Positions 18,442 through 26,830 of a stretch of DNA of 64,000 nt are shown here, in pieces. The notes under the pieces were generated by a model. The model was not told the DNA's origin, searched no databases, and saw only the letters and a program-made list of their open reading frames with translations. A program made the translations under genes and the position numbers. The stretch lies in NCBI RefSeq assembly GCF_003008595.1, contig NZ_CP027669.1, forward strand, positions 1,302,001 to 1,366,000, in the 5' to 3' direction. Positions within the stretch are counted from its first letter, which is position 1, and every line of letters starts with the position of its first letter. The stretch comes from Simplicispira suum (GTDB lineage Bacteria; Pseudomonadota; Gammaproteobacteria; Burkholderiales; Burkholderiaceae_C).

Positions 18442-18912
18442 ATGCTGCCCAACCCGTACCAAATGAAAGCTGAGCGCGTATTCGGAAATCGAGACACTCA
18501 CCAAGCCCAACCGAGCAGCCTGAGATCGCGCTTGGCGATCTCATTGGCGGTTTTTGCCAGTTTTTCGTTAGTGGGCAACACGCATGCCAAAGACCCTGGC
18601 ACCCCCACGGCGGAACACCTGGGCCTTACACCGGCCTATCTGCAGGGCGATTGGTGCCAGACCTACATCCAATTCCCCAAGGAACGCAGCGAAGAAAACA
18701 CGCCCTACCGGTGGGATCCCGATGGCACCTACGCCACCAGGGGCTCGAAACATGGCGACATGAAAGCGGGCTACTTTTACCTCTACAAGCCTGAGGGAAA
18801 AATCAAGCTCGCCACCATCGCAGGCTTCTTCAAAGTGAAGTCGGTCGAGCCAAACGAATTTGTCTTGCTCGTTTTTGGCGATATGCATTTTCAAAGAGGC
18901 CCTTGCAAATGA
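18442..18912 (+). CDS. Exported protein of unknown function
   Basis: Unrecognised protein of 156 aa. AAGGA lies about 9 nt before the ATG; a second ATG is seven codons in. After a basic N region (to about residue 31) a hydrophobic stretch LAISLAVFASFSLVG ends near NTHAKDP, consistent with a Sec signal peptide, so the mature part of about 105 residues would be periplasmic. It contains two cysteines (in DWCQTY and at the penultimate residue), which could form one disulfide. The stop overlaps the next start by ATGA. Confidence 0.65.
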   Translation: MLPNPYQMKAERVFGNRDTHQAQPSSLRSRLAISLAVFASFSLVGNTHAKDPGTPTAEHLGLTPAYLQGDWCQTYIQFPKERSEENTPYRWDPDGTYATRGSKHGDMKAGYFYLYKPEGKIKLATIAGFFKVKSVEPNEFVLLVFGDMHFQRGPCK

Positions 18913-19517
18913 CCCATTGCCTACACCGAACCGCAGCTTGTGCAGCCCCTACATCCGATCGCCCACCGCGCTGGGCCAAACCAATCGGTGTACTGGCCAT
19001 GGCCCTGTGGTCGCCCATGCTGGCACATTCGGCCACGCCAGCAGAAATGATGAAAAAGGTTCGAGCGCACGCAGCCACCCTAGAAGGGCCTTGCCCGTTT
19101 TTTGATGCGGTCGTAGTGGAGAAGACTTTCCCGAACAGCAGCAACGAAGCGGTGTTCAAACGCCGCGACAAACCGTTTCCCTCCTGCACCTACCTCTGGA
19201 ACGCGAAACACATGAACGGCGTCAAGATGGCCGGGCGCACGGTGATGGTTCCTTCCGAGGGGCGCTTGACATTGACCAAAGTAGCCACCCGCAACGAAGC
19301 CCAGGATTGGGAGCGGGTCTTGACAGGCTACAAAAATCAGCAGCTGACCCCAGTGCCCGAGTTGGGCCCATACGCCGTTTGGTCAGCCCAGCGCCGCCAG
19401 CTGTCATGGATCGCCAAAGGCCACATTTTTCATGTGGCGGTGGAGGACGATGACCAGCCCGCCGACCAACAAAAGAACGCCATGGTGGTGGCGGCCGAGT
19501 TGACCCGAACGCACTGA
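18909..19517 (+). CDS. Exported protein of unknown function
   Basis: Unrecognised protein of 202 aa whose start overlaps the previous stop. A hydrophobic segment (IGVLAMALWSPMLAHSA) after a basic region suggests export with cleavage near HSA-TPAEM. The mature part has two cysteines (GPCPFF and PSCTYLW) and no recognised domain. Translational coupling with the preceding exported protein suggests the two act together in the periplasm. The downstream MITE-like inverted repeat separates it from a third, oppositely oriented exported protein. Confidence 0.6.
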   Translation: MTHCLHRTAACAAPTSDRPPRWAKPIGVLAMALWSPMLAHSATPAEMMKKVRAHAATLEGPCPFFDAVVVEKTFPNSSNEAVFKRRDKPFPSCTYLWNAKHMNGVKMAGRTVMVPSEGRLTLTKVATRNEAQDWERVLTGYKNQQLTPVPELGPYAVWSAQRRQLSWIAKGHIFHVAVEDDDQPADQQKNAMVVAAELTRTH

Positions 19518-19524
19518 CCCTTCA

Positions 19525-19631
19525 TTCCATTTCCAAATCATTTGTGACGCGAAGATGAGCCGCAGACATTGCCGTAGCAAGGCAAGGCGAAGTCGAAGTT
19601 GACAACGTCGCGGATGATTTAGAAATGGAAT
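19525..19631. repeat. 107-bp MITE-like inverted-repeat element
   Basis: The left end ATTCCATTTCCAAATCAT is mirrored by the right end ATGATTTAGAAATGGAAT, with imperfect pairing continuing about 10 bp further in (gtgacg/cgtcgc). The 50-bp centre has no reading frame. It lies between two convergent genes, so it may act as a bidirectional terminator, but its terminal inverted repeats and size also suit a small non-autonomous mobile element. Confidence 0.6.
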
Positions 19632-19638
19632 CAGTGCA

Positions 19639-20184
19639 TCAGTCCTCGCAAGCCTGCCCGCTCCCCTTGTTGGTGCATACCGACTGACGCACCCACAGCG
19701 TCAGCCCATCTGCCGCGTTGACCAAGGCGGTGACTTCGGTCGCGCGATAGCCCTCGCCCGACGACACCCGGTCGGCCCAGATGGTGAACTCATCCGGGTC
19801 AGAGTCCTCGTCCACTTCACCGGCTACGCAGCGCGACAACCGCTCACGCAGTGCCTTGTCTATCTTGAACACCGCCGGGAATTTGCAGCTGTAGCCCGTT
19901 TGCCGCAACTGCATCTTCGGCTCGTCCAGATGCACCGCCACCACGCTGCAGGTCTTGGCGCCTGTCATGGTTTTTTTGGCCTGGTAGGTTTTCCAGCCCT
20001 TGACGGCGGGGTTGGAAGGCGCAGCAAGCGCACCTTTGTGGGCAGCAAATCCCTTCTGCGCGTCGCTCACGGCCGCCTTCAACTCCTGGCAGGCAAACAT
20101 CTCATTCGCCATGGCTACCGTCGGCACGGCCAGCCAAGTAGCAACCACTGTGGCCACCAAACATAAGATTGGTCGATCAAGCAT
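19639..20184 (-). CDS. Exported cysteine-containing protein of unknown function
   Basis: Unrecognised protein of 181 aa with a clear signal peptide (hydrophobic ILCLVATVVATWLAVPTVAMA, cleaved near AMA-NEM). The mature part has six cysteines (ACQE, KTCS, YSCK, SRCV, SVCT, QACE), an even number compatible with three disulfides. GGAAGAG precedes the start. It is convergent with the two exported proteins at 18.4-19.5 kb, and all three are of the same general kind (small, secreted, no known domain). Confidence 0.65.
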   Translation of the reverse strand: MLDRPILCLVATVVATWLAVPTVAMANEMFACQELKAAVSDAQKGFAAHKGALAAPSNPAVKGWKTYQAKKTMTGAKTCSVVAVHLDEPKMQLRQTGYSCKFPAVFKIDKALRERLSRCVAGEVDEDSDPDEFTIWADRVSSGEGYRATEVTALVNAADGLTLWVRQSVCTNKGSGQACED

Positions 20185-20270
20185 GCATCTCTTCCGGTCT
20201 AAGTAACCTCATCAAAGCCTGAGCCTAGCGCTTTGCGTGGCGCACAACCAGTGCACAAAGTCATGCTTGG

Positions 20271-20396
20271 AAGATGCGCGTGGACGCAACCAATACTTGG
20301 CCCGGCGAGAGGTTGCGCGAATGGGCCCGAACCATTGCCATGCACGCCGTTGTAGTGGCGCGTAGGAATGCGCTGGCTCAAACGCTGGGGCTTTGA
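20271..20396 (+). pseudogene. Relic of a ubiD 3' end
   Basis: Translated in frame this stretch gives 41 residues ending in a stop. They match the last 41 residues of the intact UbiD at 14283-15767 at 30 of 41 positions; shared runs include DATN, WPGE, LREW, RTIAM and the terminal ALAQTLGL. No similarity is visible upstream of position 20271. This is therefore the remaining tail of a second, deleted ubiD-type gene. Its end overlaps, antisense, the last codons of the cytochrome b-reductase fusion. Confidence 0.85.
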
Positions 20397-22324
20397 ACTC
20401 CCGACTCTGTCGCCTCGGCCGCTATCGGCCGCGCCGCTGGAACGAACGCGTCGGAGAAGCATGCCCCCTCGGCCAGACCTTGGGCCAGGAAAGCTGGAAT
20501 CGCCGTTTCCACCATCCGCACCGAGCCGCAGAGGTAGACCTCGTGACCACTGAGGTCAGGGAAATCGGCCAGCATGGCATCGTGCACCAGACCGATGCGC
20601 CCCTCCCAGCCGTCGCCCGACTCGGGTTCTGACACCACCGGCACCACACTGAAGTTGGGGTACTGGCGCTGCCACTCTTCGCACAGCGCCAGCATGTACA
20701 AATCCTTGGGGTGGCGCACACCCCAGTACAAGCGCATCGGCCGTGTCAGGCCGCGGGCAAAGGCGTCCAGCACAATGCTCTTGATCGGAGCGAAGCCTGT
20801 TGCGCCGGCGATGAACAGGATGGGCTGGGTGCCGTCGCGCAGCGTGAACTGGCCGCGCGGCCCTTCAAATGTGATCGTGTCACCCACCTGCATGCCCTCG
20901 AACACATGGGTGGTAAAGCGTCCGCCCGGAACCAGACGCACGTGCAGCTCGATCAGCGCGTTGTCCTGAGGAGAGTTGGCAAACGAGAAAGCTCGGCGCT
21001 CGCCGTCCTCCAACACGATGTCGATGTACTGGCCGGCTTCGAAATCCAGACGCGAAGCACCGGGCAGTTCGAGTCGCAAACGCATCACGTCGTCGGCCAG
21101 ATGCTCCATGTTCACCACGCGCGCCTGGTACTGCGGCACCTCGGTTGCACTTGCTCCGGTGAAGCCATCGACGGCAATCACCACGTCGCCGTTGGGCACA
21201 GCGCAGCACATCAGCGCCAGACCGCGCGCCAGCTGCGCATCAGAGAGGGCAGACTTCTGGTACGGGCGCTGCTCCACGGTGCCCTGTTCCATGCTGCACA
21301 GGCAAAGGCCGCAGGCACCGTTGCGGCATTCATAGGGGAGCGCCAGACCTGCGCGCAGCCCCGCGTCGAGGAGCGTCTCACCCGGTCGCAACGTGAACTC
21401 GGCGGCCGTGGCGCCTTCGCCGCGCACGGTAGCGTGCAACGTGCCTTGCGCCGCGCGCCGGCCTTGCGGCCACAAAGGCAGCAGGAGCAACACGAGCGTG
21501 ATGCCAGACACCAGCGCCCAGACCTGGCCGAGTGGCCACTGGCTGAGCAGCGGATAGAGCGCAAGCAAGAACCAGTCGAGTTGCACGCTCATGACCGCCT
21601 TGGCCAGATTGGCTGCGCCGCCTTGACTGAGCACTGGCGCTGCCAAGGACATCACGAGCAACGTGCTTACCAAGCCAATCACCACCGGGCGCGGCGGCGT
21701 GGTACGTGCCTTGGGCACACGCTGCACGTGGATCCACATCAGCAGCAGCACCACCAGCGGCAGGCCGATGTGCAGGAAGGAGAGCAGTGAGAAGAAGCGG
21801 TCGCTGACGCTGTCGGCATACACAAAGTTGCGCATCAGCGTGCCGCTGAACGGCGGCAACCAGTCGAGCCACTCAAAGCTGGTGACGGTGACGTACTGCG
21901 CCAGGGCGTCCCAGGGCAGCATGTAGCCGTTGACGCCCGAGGCATAGACGAGCCAGATCAGCGCCACGCCGGTAACCCATGAAAACCAGCGGAAGCCATG
22001 GAACAGGTTGAACGCGAAATAGCGCAGCATGTGCAGCATCATGGTGAGCACCATGGCGTCGGACGCGTAGCGATGCACGCTGCGCAGGATGCCGCCAAAC
22101 CACCATTGGCCGTGCGTCAGCGACTGCACTGAGTCGTAAGCGCCGGTTACGCCGGTTTCAAAGAAGGCATAGAGGTAAAGGCCGCTGCCACTGACAATCC
22201 AGAACAGAAAGAAGGTGATGGAGCCAAGGTGGTACAGGGGGTTGATGCGGTCGCCAAAAGCACGATTGAACAAATCCTCCACGCGCATGAAAAGCCACTG
22301 CAGGGCCGACTGAATCGCTTTCAT
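20378..22324 (-). CDS. Cytochrome b - [2Fe-2S] ferredoxin - FAD/NAD(P) reductase fusion
   Basis: Three-part redox protein of 648 aa. Residues 1-280 form a cytochrome b N-terminal domain with the two bis-histidine pairs spaced 14 apart (H84/H98 and H185/H199), so both b hemes should be present. Residues about 295-390 are a plant-type ferredoxin with the ligand set C-x4-C-x2-C (ECRNGACGLC) plus a later Cys in LMCCA. The last 250 residues are a ferredoxin-reductase-type FAD domain (RAFSFANSP) and NAD(P) domain (GATGFAPIKS, YLCGSVRMVE). Such a chain could pass electrons between NAD(P)H, quinone and the adjacent heme-copper protein. Its last codons run into an antisense ubiD relic. It is the last gene of the nine-gene operon. 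Confidence 0.88.
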   Translation of the reverse strand: MKAIQSALQWLFMRVEDLFNRAFGDRINPLYHLGSITFFLFWIVSGSGLYLYAFFETGVTGAYDSVQSLTHGQWWFGGILRSVHRYASDAMVLTMMLHMLRYFAFNLFHGFRWFSWVTGVALIWLVYASGVNGYMLPWDALAQYVTVTSFEWLDWLPPFSGTLMRNFVYADSVSDRFFSLLSFLHIGLPLVVLLLMWIHVQRVPKARTTPPRPVVIGLVSTLLVMSLAAPVLSQGGAANLAKAVMSVQLDWFLLALYPLLSQWPLGQVWALVSGITLVLLLLPLWPQGRRAAQGTLHATVRGEGATAAEFTLRPGETLLDAGLRAGLALPYECRNGACGLCLCSMEQGTVEQRPYQKSALSDAQLARGLALMCCAVPNGDVVIAVDGFTGASATEVPQYQARVVNMEHLADDVMRLRLELPGASRLDFEAGQYIDIVLEDGERRAFSFANSPQDNALIELHVRLVPGGRFTTHVFEGMQVGDTITFEGPRGQFTLRDGTQPILFIAGATGFAPIKSIVLDAFARGLTRPMRLYWGVRHPKDLYMLALCEEWQRQYPNFSVVPVVSEPESGDGWEGRIGLVHDAMLADFPDLSGHEVYLCGSVRMVETAIPAFLAQGLAEGACFSDAFVPAARPIAAEATESGVQSPSV

Positions 22325-23784
22325 TACTGAACCACCATTTCATTGGCGCCGGGAGTTCCCGCGCTCTCTTTTGCCCGCATTGCCCGGACGGTCACGACAA
22401 TAAACAACACACCACCAATGATGGCCACCAGTCCGCCAAACCCCATCAATCCCATGCCAGCAATTTCGGCATTGGAGCGCAGCACCTGCTCAGCGCCCGC
22501 CACCTTGCGCTGCACGCCGTACCCACCGGACCACACCAAACCGACGATGTGCATCAACTGCCCCAGGCCATACACCCAGGGCTGCGCCACCGCCAACCGG
22601 CCCTTTGGCGCTGCATAGCCGAGCGCAGGAAGCAAGTGGTAAACCAGACCCATCAGCGCCAACGTGACGCCGACGATGCAGCCGTGGTAATGCGCAGGGA
22701 TGCGCACGTTGCTGCCGCTGATGAAGATGCCGATCACACCACCCGCGCCAAACAGCAAGATCGACGCCAGCAAAGCAGCGCGCAACGGATGCTGAGTGGC
22801 TTGCGCCAGCGGAAGTCGGTACAGCGCCACCACCACCGCCAGCGCCACCGGAACGATGGCCGTACCGCCGCCGGCACGCATCGCCCAGGTCAGCATGGAG
22901 CGGTGCTCTACCGAGCTGATGTCATGGGCAAGATAAGCCCAGGGTGTGACAAAAACGCCCGCTAGAGCCAGGGCGAACATCAGTACCGTCACACGCGGGC
23001 TCAGGCGCATCCGTGCGCCGCAGGCGCTGGCCAGCCACAACCATCCAACCAGCATCAACAGTGTCCAAGTGAACTGCAGCACGTGTCCGCCGCCCCAGAA
23101 CAAGATTTCGTAGTACGCCTTGCCAGTCAGCGACATGGGCAGTTGCACAAAAGACCAGGCAAATGCCAACAGCGCTATCGCTGTGGCGACTGCTGCGGCG
23201 TTCAGGCCAAAGCCCAACGCGCCGCTTCCGCCAAACGAAAGGCCGAGCCGTGGCGCCGCAACCAAGCTGCGCAACGCCAGGACACCCACACCCAGGCCAA
23301 ACACCACCAGACCGCCAAGAAACAGCGGCGAGTTCAGGACCGGGATGTAGTTGGCCATGATGGGCTCGCCCGCATTCAGGAAAGGCGCAGCAGCCATCGC
23401 CAGTGTGCCGGCGGCGCAGATCCACAGCGCACTCCAGCCCCAGCGCAGACCGCGTTCGCCCCCCTGCACGCTCCACAGCAATCCACCCAATGCCATGAAC
23501 CACACGAGAACGGAAAGATCGACGTGCAGCACCAGCGCGACATGGAAAAAATCTGCTGCCGGCAACAGGCGATTGACGCCCGGTGTGCGCGAAAGCACCA
23601 GCAGAACGGAAAACAGGCCCGAACCCACCAAGGCCAGCAGGCCCAGCCAGAGCCAGCCACGCGCAAGGGCGCGGCGCGCGTCTTGCGGCACTGCCAGCGA
23701 ATAGTCGGCGGCCGCCTGCGCAGGCGGTGGACGGTTCGCCGACAGGGAGGCGGGGTTCAGCGAAGAAGGCGCGATGGCACTCAT
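22324..23784 (-). CDS. Divergent heme-copper oxidase-superfamily subunit I
   Basis: Membrane protein of 486 aa with about 12 helices, related to subunit I of heme-copper oxidases and NO reductases. Candidate heme ligands are H87 (LHVDLSVLVW) and the H-x-H pair H365/H367 (IPAHYHG). A candidate CuB/FeB ligand is H234 in WGGGHVLQF; the residue four on, Tyr in A/B-type oxidases, is Phe238. The usual helix-VII HH pair reads H287-D288 (AYLAHDISSVEH). Loss of Tyr and of one His makes ordinary O2-reducing chemistry doubtful and suggests an NO-reductase-like or novel activity. It overlaps neighbours on both sides (TAATG and ATGA). Confidence 0.8.
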   Translation of the reverse strand: MSAIAPSSLNPASLSANRPPPAQAAADYSLAVPQDARRALARGWLWLGLLALVGSGLFSVLLVLSRTPGVNRLLPAADFFHVALVLHVDLSVLVWFMALGGLLWSVQGGERGLRWGWSALWICAAGTLAMAAAPFLNAGEPIMANYIPVLNSPLFLGGLVVFGLGVGVLALRSLVAAPRLGLSFGGSGALGFGLNAAAVATAIALLAFAWSFVQLPMSLTGKAYYEILFWGGGHVLQFTWTLLMLVGWLWLASACGARMRLSPRVTVLMFALALAGVFVTPWAYLAHDISSVEHRSMLTWAMRAGGGTAIVPVALAVVVALYRLPLAQATQHPLRAALLASILLFGAGGVIGIFISGSNVRIPAHYHGCIVGVTLALMGLVYHLLPALGYAAPKGRLAVAQPWVYGLGQLMHIVGLVWSGGYGVQRKVAGAEQVLRSNAEIAGMGLMGFGGLVAIIGGVLFIVVTVRAMRAKESAGTPGANEMVVQ

Positions 23785-24284
23785 AGCAGCACGATCTCTC
23801 CGCGCTGGGAGTCGAAGTCAATCACCAACACCTGGGCCGGCACCAATTCGACTGTGGCATCGTGCTGGTAGGTAAAGCCGCTGGTGGCCGTGGTGTCACG
23901 CATGCGCACGGTAATCCGGTGCTTGCCTGCCGGCACCTCCAGTCGCTTGTACACGGTGGAGGCTCCATCACGCGAGAGGCCTGAGGGCGCAGCGACGTGC
24001 TGGTAAGCCGGCACGCCATCGATGTCCAGCTCCACCGCCACAGGAGCGCGCTCGCGCTCGCACTTGAGCGGCGCGCGCATGTTGGGCGCCAGTTTCGCCA
24101 GTTCTTCGGCGGTGTAAGGCCGGCACTCAGCGACGCGCTGGCCGTGGTGCACGAAACTCAGCTTGATCAATGCCTGATCCGGCGCCAGTGGCGCATACGC
24201 CGGCCAGTGTGAAAAAGTGCCGACGAAGACAGCAAAACTGCCATACAGCAGCGCCTGTCCCGCCAGATCGAAAACACGCTTCAT
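23781..24284 (-). CDS. Membrane-anchored protein of unknown function in the heme-copper operon
   Basis: Unrecognised protein of 167 aa with one N-terminal hydrophobic segment (ALLYGSFAVFVGTFS), then a mostly beta-strand domain facing the periplasm. Residues include several His and only two Cys (ECRPYT and LKCERE), and no CuA or c-heme motif (no CxxCH). Its size, topology and place, overlapping the divergent subunit I gene by ATGA, fit a small subunit II-like partner for that protein. This is inference from position; sequence similarity to subunit II is not evident. Confidence 0.7.
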   Translation of the reverse strand: MKRVFDLAGQALLYGSFAVFVGTFSHWPAYAPLAPDQALIKLSFVHHGQRVAECRPYTAEELAKLAPNMRAPLKCERERAPVAVELDIDGVPAYQHVAAPSGLSRDGASTVYKRLEVPAGKHRITVRMRDTTATSGFTYQHDATVELVPAQVLVIDFDSQRGEIVLL

Positions 24285-25954
24285 GCAGTGGACTCCGGAT
24301 GTTCAAAAGATTTTGCCGTACGCGAACGCAGAGCTTGAAAGGAGGTGGTCAAGACCGCTTCGTCGCCGGGGTCGACGGCCACCAATGACCAGCGTTCTGC
24401 CGGTACGCTGGCGCGCAGCCGCGGCTCCCGCACGCCCTGCAGGCGCTCGCGCGTCCAGCGCTCGCCCAGACGGAAGGCGCAGCCTCCCTCGCGGCAGCTT
24501 GCAACCAGCACACCATCGGCACCGGCGCGCAACGCGTATTCAATAAAAGACGGCGGCAACAGCCCGGTGCACACCAGTGGCAAGGTGAGCACATCGCTCC
24601 CAGACAGTGCGCCCAGGTCCGCCCCCTCGGCACAGCCGAACACCACGTAGCGACGGGGTCCGGGGAGCGCGGCCAGGCCGCTTAGCATCTGCCGGCGCAG
24701 GTCGTCAATGGGCCACTGAGGCATGTCGATGCCGGTATGCAGCACCTCAGCGCTGCGAAACGGAGTGGACGAGGGACAGGAGCCCACACAGATGCCGCAG
24801 CTCGCACACAGGTCACTTCGTACCTGCGCCAGCTCCATGCCAACGCGGCCGCTGGGGTGCGGCACCATGGTGATGGCAGCATAGGGGCAATCTTCCACGC
24901 AGCGGCGACAACCACTGCAATGGTCCGGGTCCACCTCGGCCACAAACTGTGTCAACGCGGTCGGTCGCCAGTGCGTGTGCGAAGTGGCAGGCGGGGCCGC
25001 TCCAACTTCAGCCGGATTGGCCGTGGCAGCGCCCGGCGCCACCGGCTGCGCGCGAACACGCCGCACGCCAAGCCAGGGCAGGGCCAGCAGCAGTGCAACA
25101 GAGAGCCCAAGCAGGCCCCACACGATCGCTGCGGAAGTCGCGGCGGTCAGGGGATGGATGAACAAAAGCAGCCAGTCGTAGTTCAGGACTGCGGGAACTG
25201 TGGCCAGATCGGCCGGTCCCTGACTGCGCACCGGCAAGAGCGCGGCGAGCATCAGCAAAGTCACGCCGGTACCGATTGCCAGCGCGCGCGCGGGAAACAC
25301 TTGGGCACGGCTCAGTCGCTGGACATGGAACCACAGACCAAACACCAGCATCAGCGGGACCCCCACGTGCACAAATACGAACAAGGAAAACAGGCGATCA
25401 TTCAATTGCGTGCCGCCCAGAAAATTGCGTGCCAAGGGCGAGGCAAGGCCGGGCAGCGCATCGAGCCATTCGGCGGTCGCGGTGGCAGAAAATTGCCCCA
25501 GACGATCCCAGTTGAGCCAAAAACCGCCGATGGCACTGACGAACAACAGCAACAGCAAGGGCACCCCCGTCAGCCACGATGCGGCGCGAAAACTGCGAAA
25601 ACGCCCCAGCATCCATTCGCGCACGACATGGGCAAGTACCACCAATACCATGGCGTCTGCGGCGTAGCGGTGCAATCCACGAAGCAAACTGCCCCAGCGC
25701 CGCGGCTCACGCGAGAGCATTTCAATGGATTGGTAGGCGCCGCTGGCCGAGGTATCGAGCACCGCGTACAGCACGGCGCCACTGACAACCAACAGCCACA
25801 AAAGCAGAAAAGCCAAAGCCCCCAGCTGCTTGAGTGGATTGCCGCCCGCACCGACCAACGCGTCGAAACCATGTTCGAGCGCGCGCCACCAACGCGTTGC
25901 AATTCGCGGCGGCGCAGGTGCGGGAGCCCGGCGGGTCAAGACAGCCACAGACAC
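24281..25954 (-). CDS. Cytochrome b - 2[4Fe-4S] ferredoxin - MvhD/FlpD fusion
   Basis: Fusion protein of 557 aa starting at GTG. Residues 1-290 are a cytochrome b N-terminal domain with intact heme ligands H95/H109 and H196/H210. Two 4Fe-4S motifs follow (about 355-410): CSGCRRCVEDCP and CASCGICVGSCP. The last about 130 residues match the hydrogenase delta subunit/FlpD family (PF02662), with cysteines in VFGCAEG, LVCTGL, ASCREGGC. In methanogens MvhD links hydrogenase to heterodisulfide reductase; here its fusion to a quinone-type cytochrome b is unusual. It is likely to carry electrons between a soluble iron-sulfur or flavin donor and the membrane. It overlaps the next gene by ATGA. Confidence 0.87.
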   Translation of the reverse strand: MSVAVLTRRAPAPAPPRIATRWWRALEHGFDALVGAGGNPLKQLGALAFLLLWLLVVSGAVLYAVLDTSASGAYQSIEMLSREPRRWGSLLRGLHRYAADAMVLVVLAHVVREWMLGRFRSFRAASWLTGVPLLLLLFVSAIGGFWLNWDRLGQFSATATAEWLDALPGLASPLARNFLGGTQLNDRLFSLFVFVHVGVPLMLVFGLWFHVQRLSRAQVFPARALAIGTGVTLLMLAALLPVRSQGPADLATVPAVLNYDWLLLFIHPLTAATSAAIVWGLLGLSVALLLALPWLGVRRVRAQPVAPGAATANPAEVGAAPPATSHTHWRPTALTQFVAEVDPDHCSGCRRCVEDCPYAAITMVPHPSGRVGMELAQVRSDLCASCGICVGSCPSSTPFRSAEVLHTGIDMPQWPIDDLRRQMLSGLAALPGPRRYVVFGCAEGADLGALSGSDVLTLPLVCTGLLPPSFIEYALRAGADGVLVASCREGGCAFRLGERWTRERLQGVREPRLRASVPAERWSLVAVDPGDEAVLTTSFQALRSRTAKSFEHPESTA

Positions 25955-25960
25955 CCCGGC

Positions 25961-26818
25961 TCAGCGGCCGCGCAGATGTTGGCGCTGACGAGCGCGCGGC
26001 CGCGTCGCGCGCCACTCTCTAAAAAAGAAGACCATCATCACGACAAAAAACGTCACTCCGCCTGCAATCTGAATCGGCAGGGTGTAGTCCACGCGGTAGC
26101 TGCCGGTTTTCGGGTCGTACACCGTGCATACCAAACGCACACGTTCAAACAAACCTTCCAGCACCCGTTCATGGGTCACTGGCGAGCCCGCCAGCAACAA
26201 GCGCAGCGGCTCGCCCAGATCGGCGGCGTTCAGTTGCTCACCATAAATCTGGCGCACGATCCGGCCCTGCGAATCCACCAAACTCAGTTGCAACACGTGG
26301 TCAAAACCGGCCGGTGTAGGTTCATACAGAAAGCCAAAATCGCGTGTCAAGGCGGGCACATCGGCGCCGCGTGGGCTGAGAAATTCCCAGTTGTCTGAAT
26401 TGATATGAAACTGGGCGGCAAACGCCTTGAGCGCACCAGGGGAGTCCTCCGGCTGGTTAAAGCCGATGCTCACCACGTTGAACTGTCCTGGCCCGACACT
26501 TTTTTGCAGCGCTTCCACCGCTATCTGTAACGCGCGCGTAGTTCCGGGGCAGATCTGAAAGCACCCGGTATAGATGAAGCTCACGAGCAAGGGTTTGCCT
26601 CGGTAGGTTGACAAAGCCACCGTGCGACCCGAACGGTCACGAAACAGGTGCTCGCCAAGTTCCCGACCCACCGCATCCTGGCTGGCTCGCAAGGCGAGGG
26701 TCTTGTCGAGGCCGGGCCTGCTTTGTGCCTCGCTCGCATCGCTCGCTGCAGCAGGCAGCGCACCCGCCCCGATCGAACACGCCAACAGCAGCGCAGCAAA
26801 GGGGCGAAAGCAGAACAT
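25961..26818 (-). CDS. SCO1/SenC-family copper chaperone with C-terminal membrane anchor
   Basis: SCO-type protein of 285 aa. The ATG at 26818 gives a signal peptide (FAALLLACSIGAGALPAAA); a TTG two codons earlier is possible. The thioredoxin-like domain has the copper-binding CxxxC in YTGCFQICPG and the distal His in FDHVLQLS. A hydrophobic helix near the C terminus (VTFFVVMMVFFF) is not usual for SCO proteins, which are normally anchored at the N terminus. It probably loads copper into the CuA centre of the subunit II in the same operon, 12 bp after ctaB. Confidence 0.88.
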   Translation of the reverse strand: MFCFRPFAALLLACSIGAGALPAAASDASEAQSRPGLDKTLALRASQDAVGRELGEHLFRDRSGRTVALSTYRGKPLLVSFIYTGCFQICPGTTRALQIAVEALQKSVGPGQFNVVSIGFNQPEDSPGALKAFAAQFHINSDNWEFLSPRGADVPALTRDFGFLYEPTPAGFDHVLQLSLVDSQGRIVRQIYGEQLNAADLGEPLRLLLAGSPVTHERVLEGLFERVRLVCTVYDPKTGSYRVDYTLPIQIAGGVTFFVVMMVFFFREWRATRPRARQRQHLRGR

Positions 26819-26830
26819 GGACAAGCTCGC

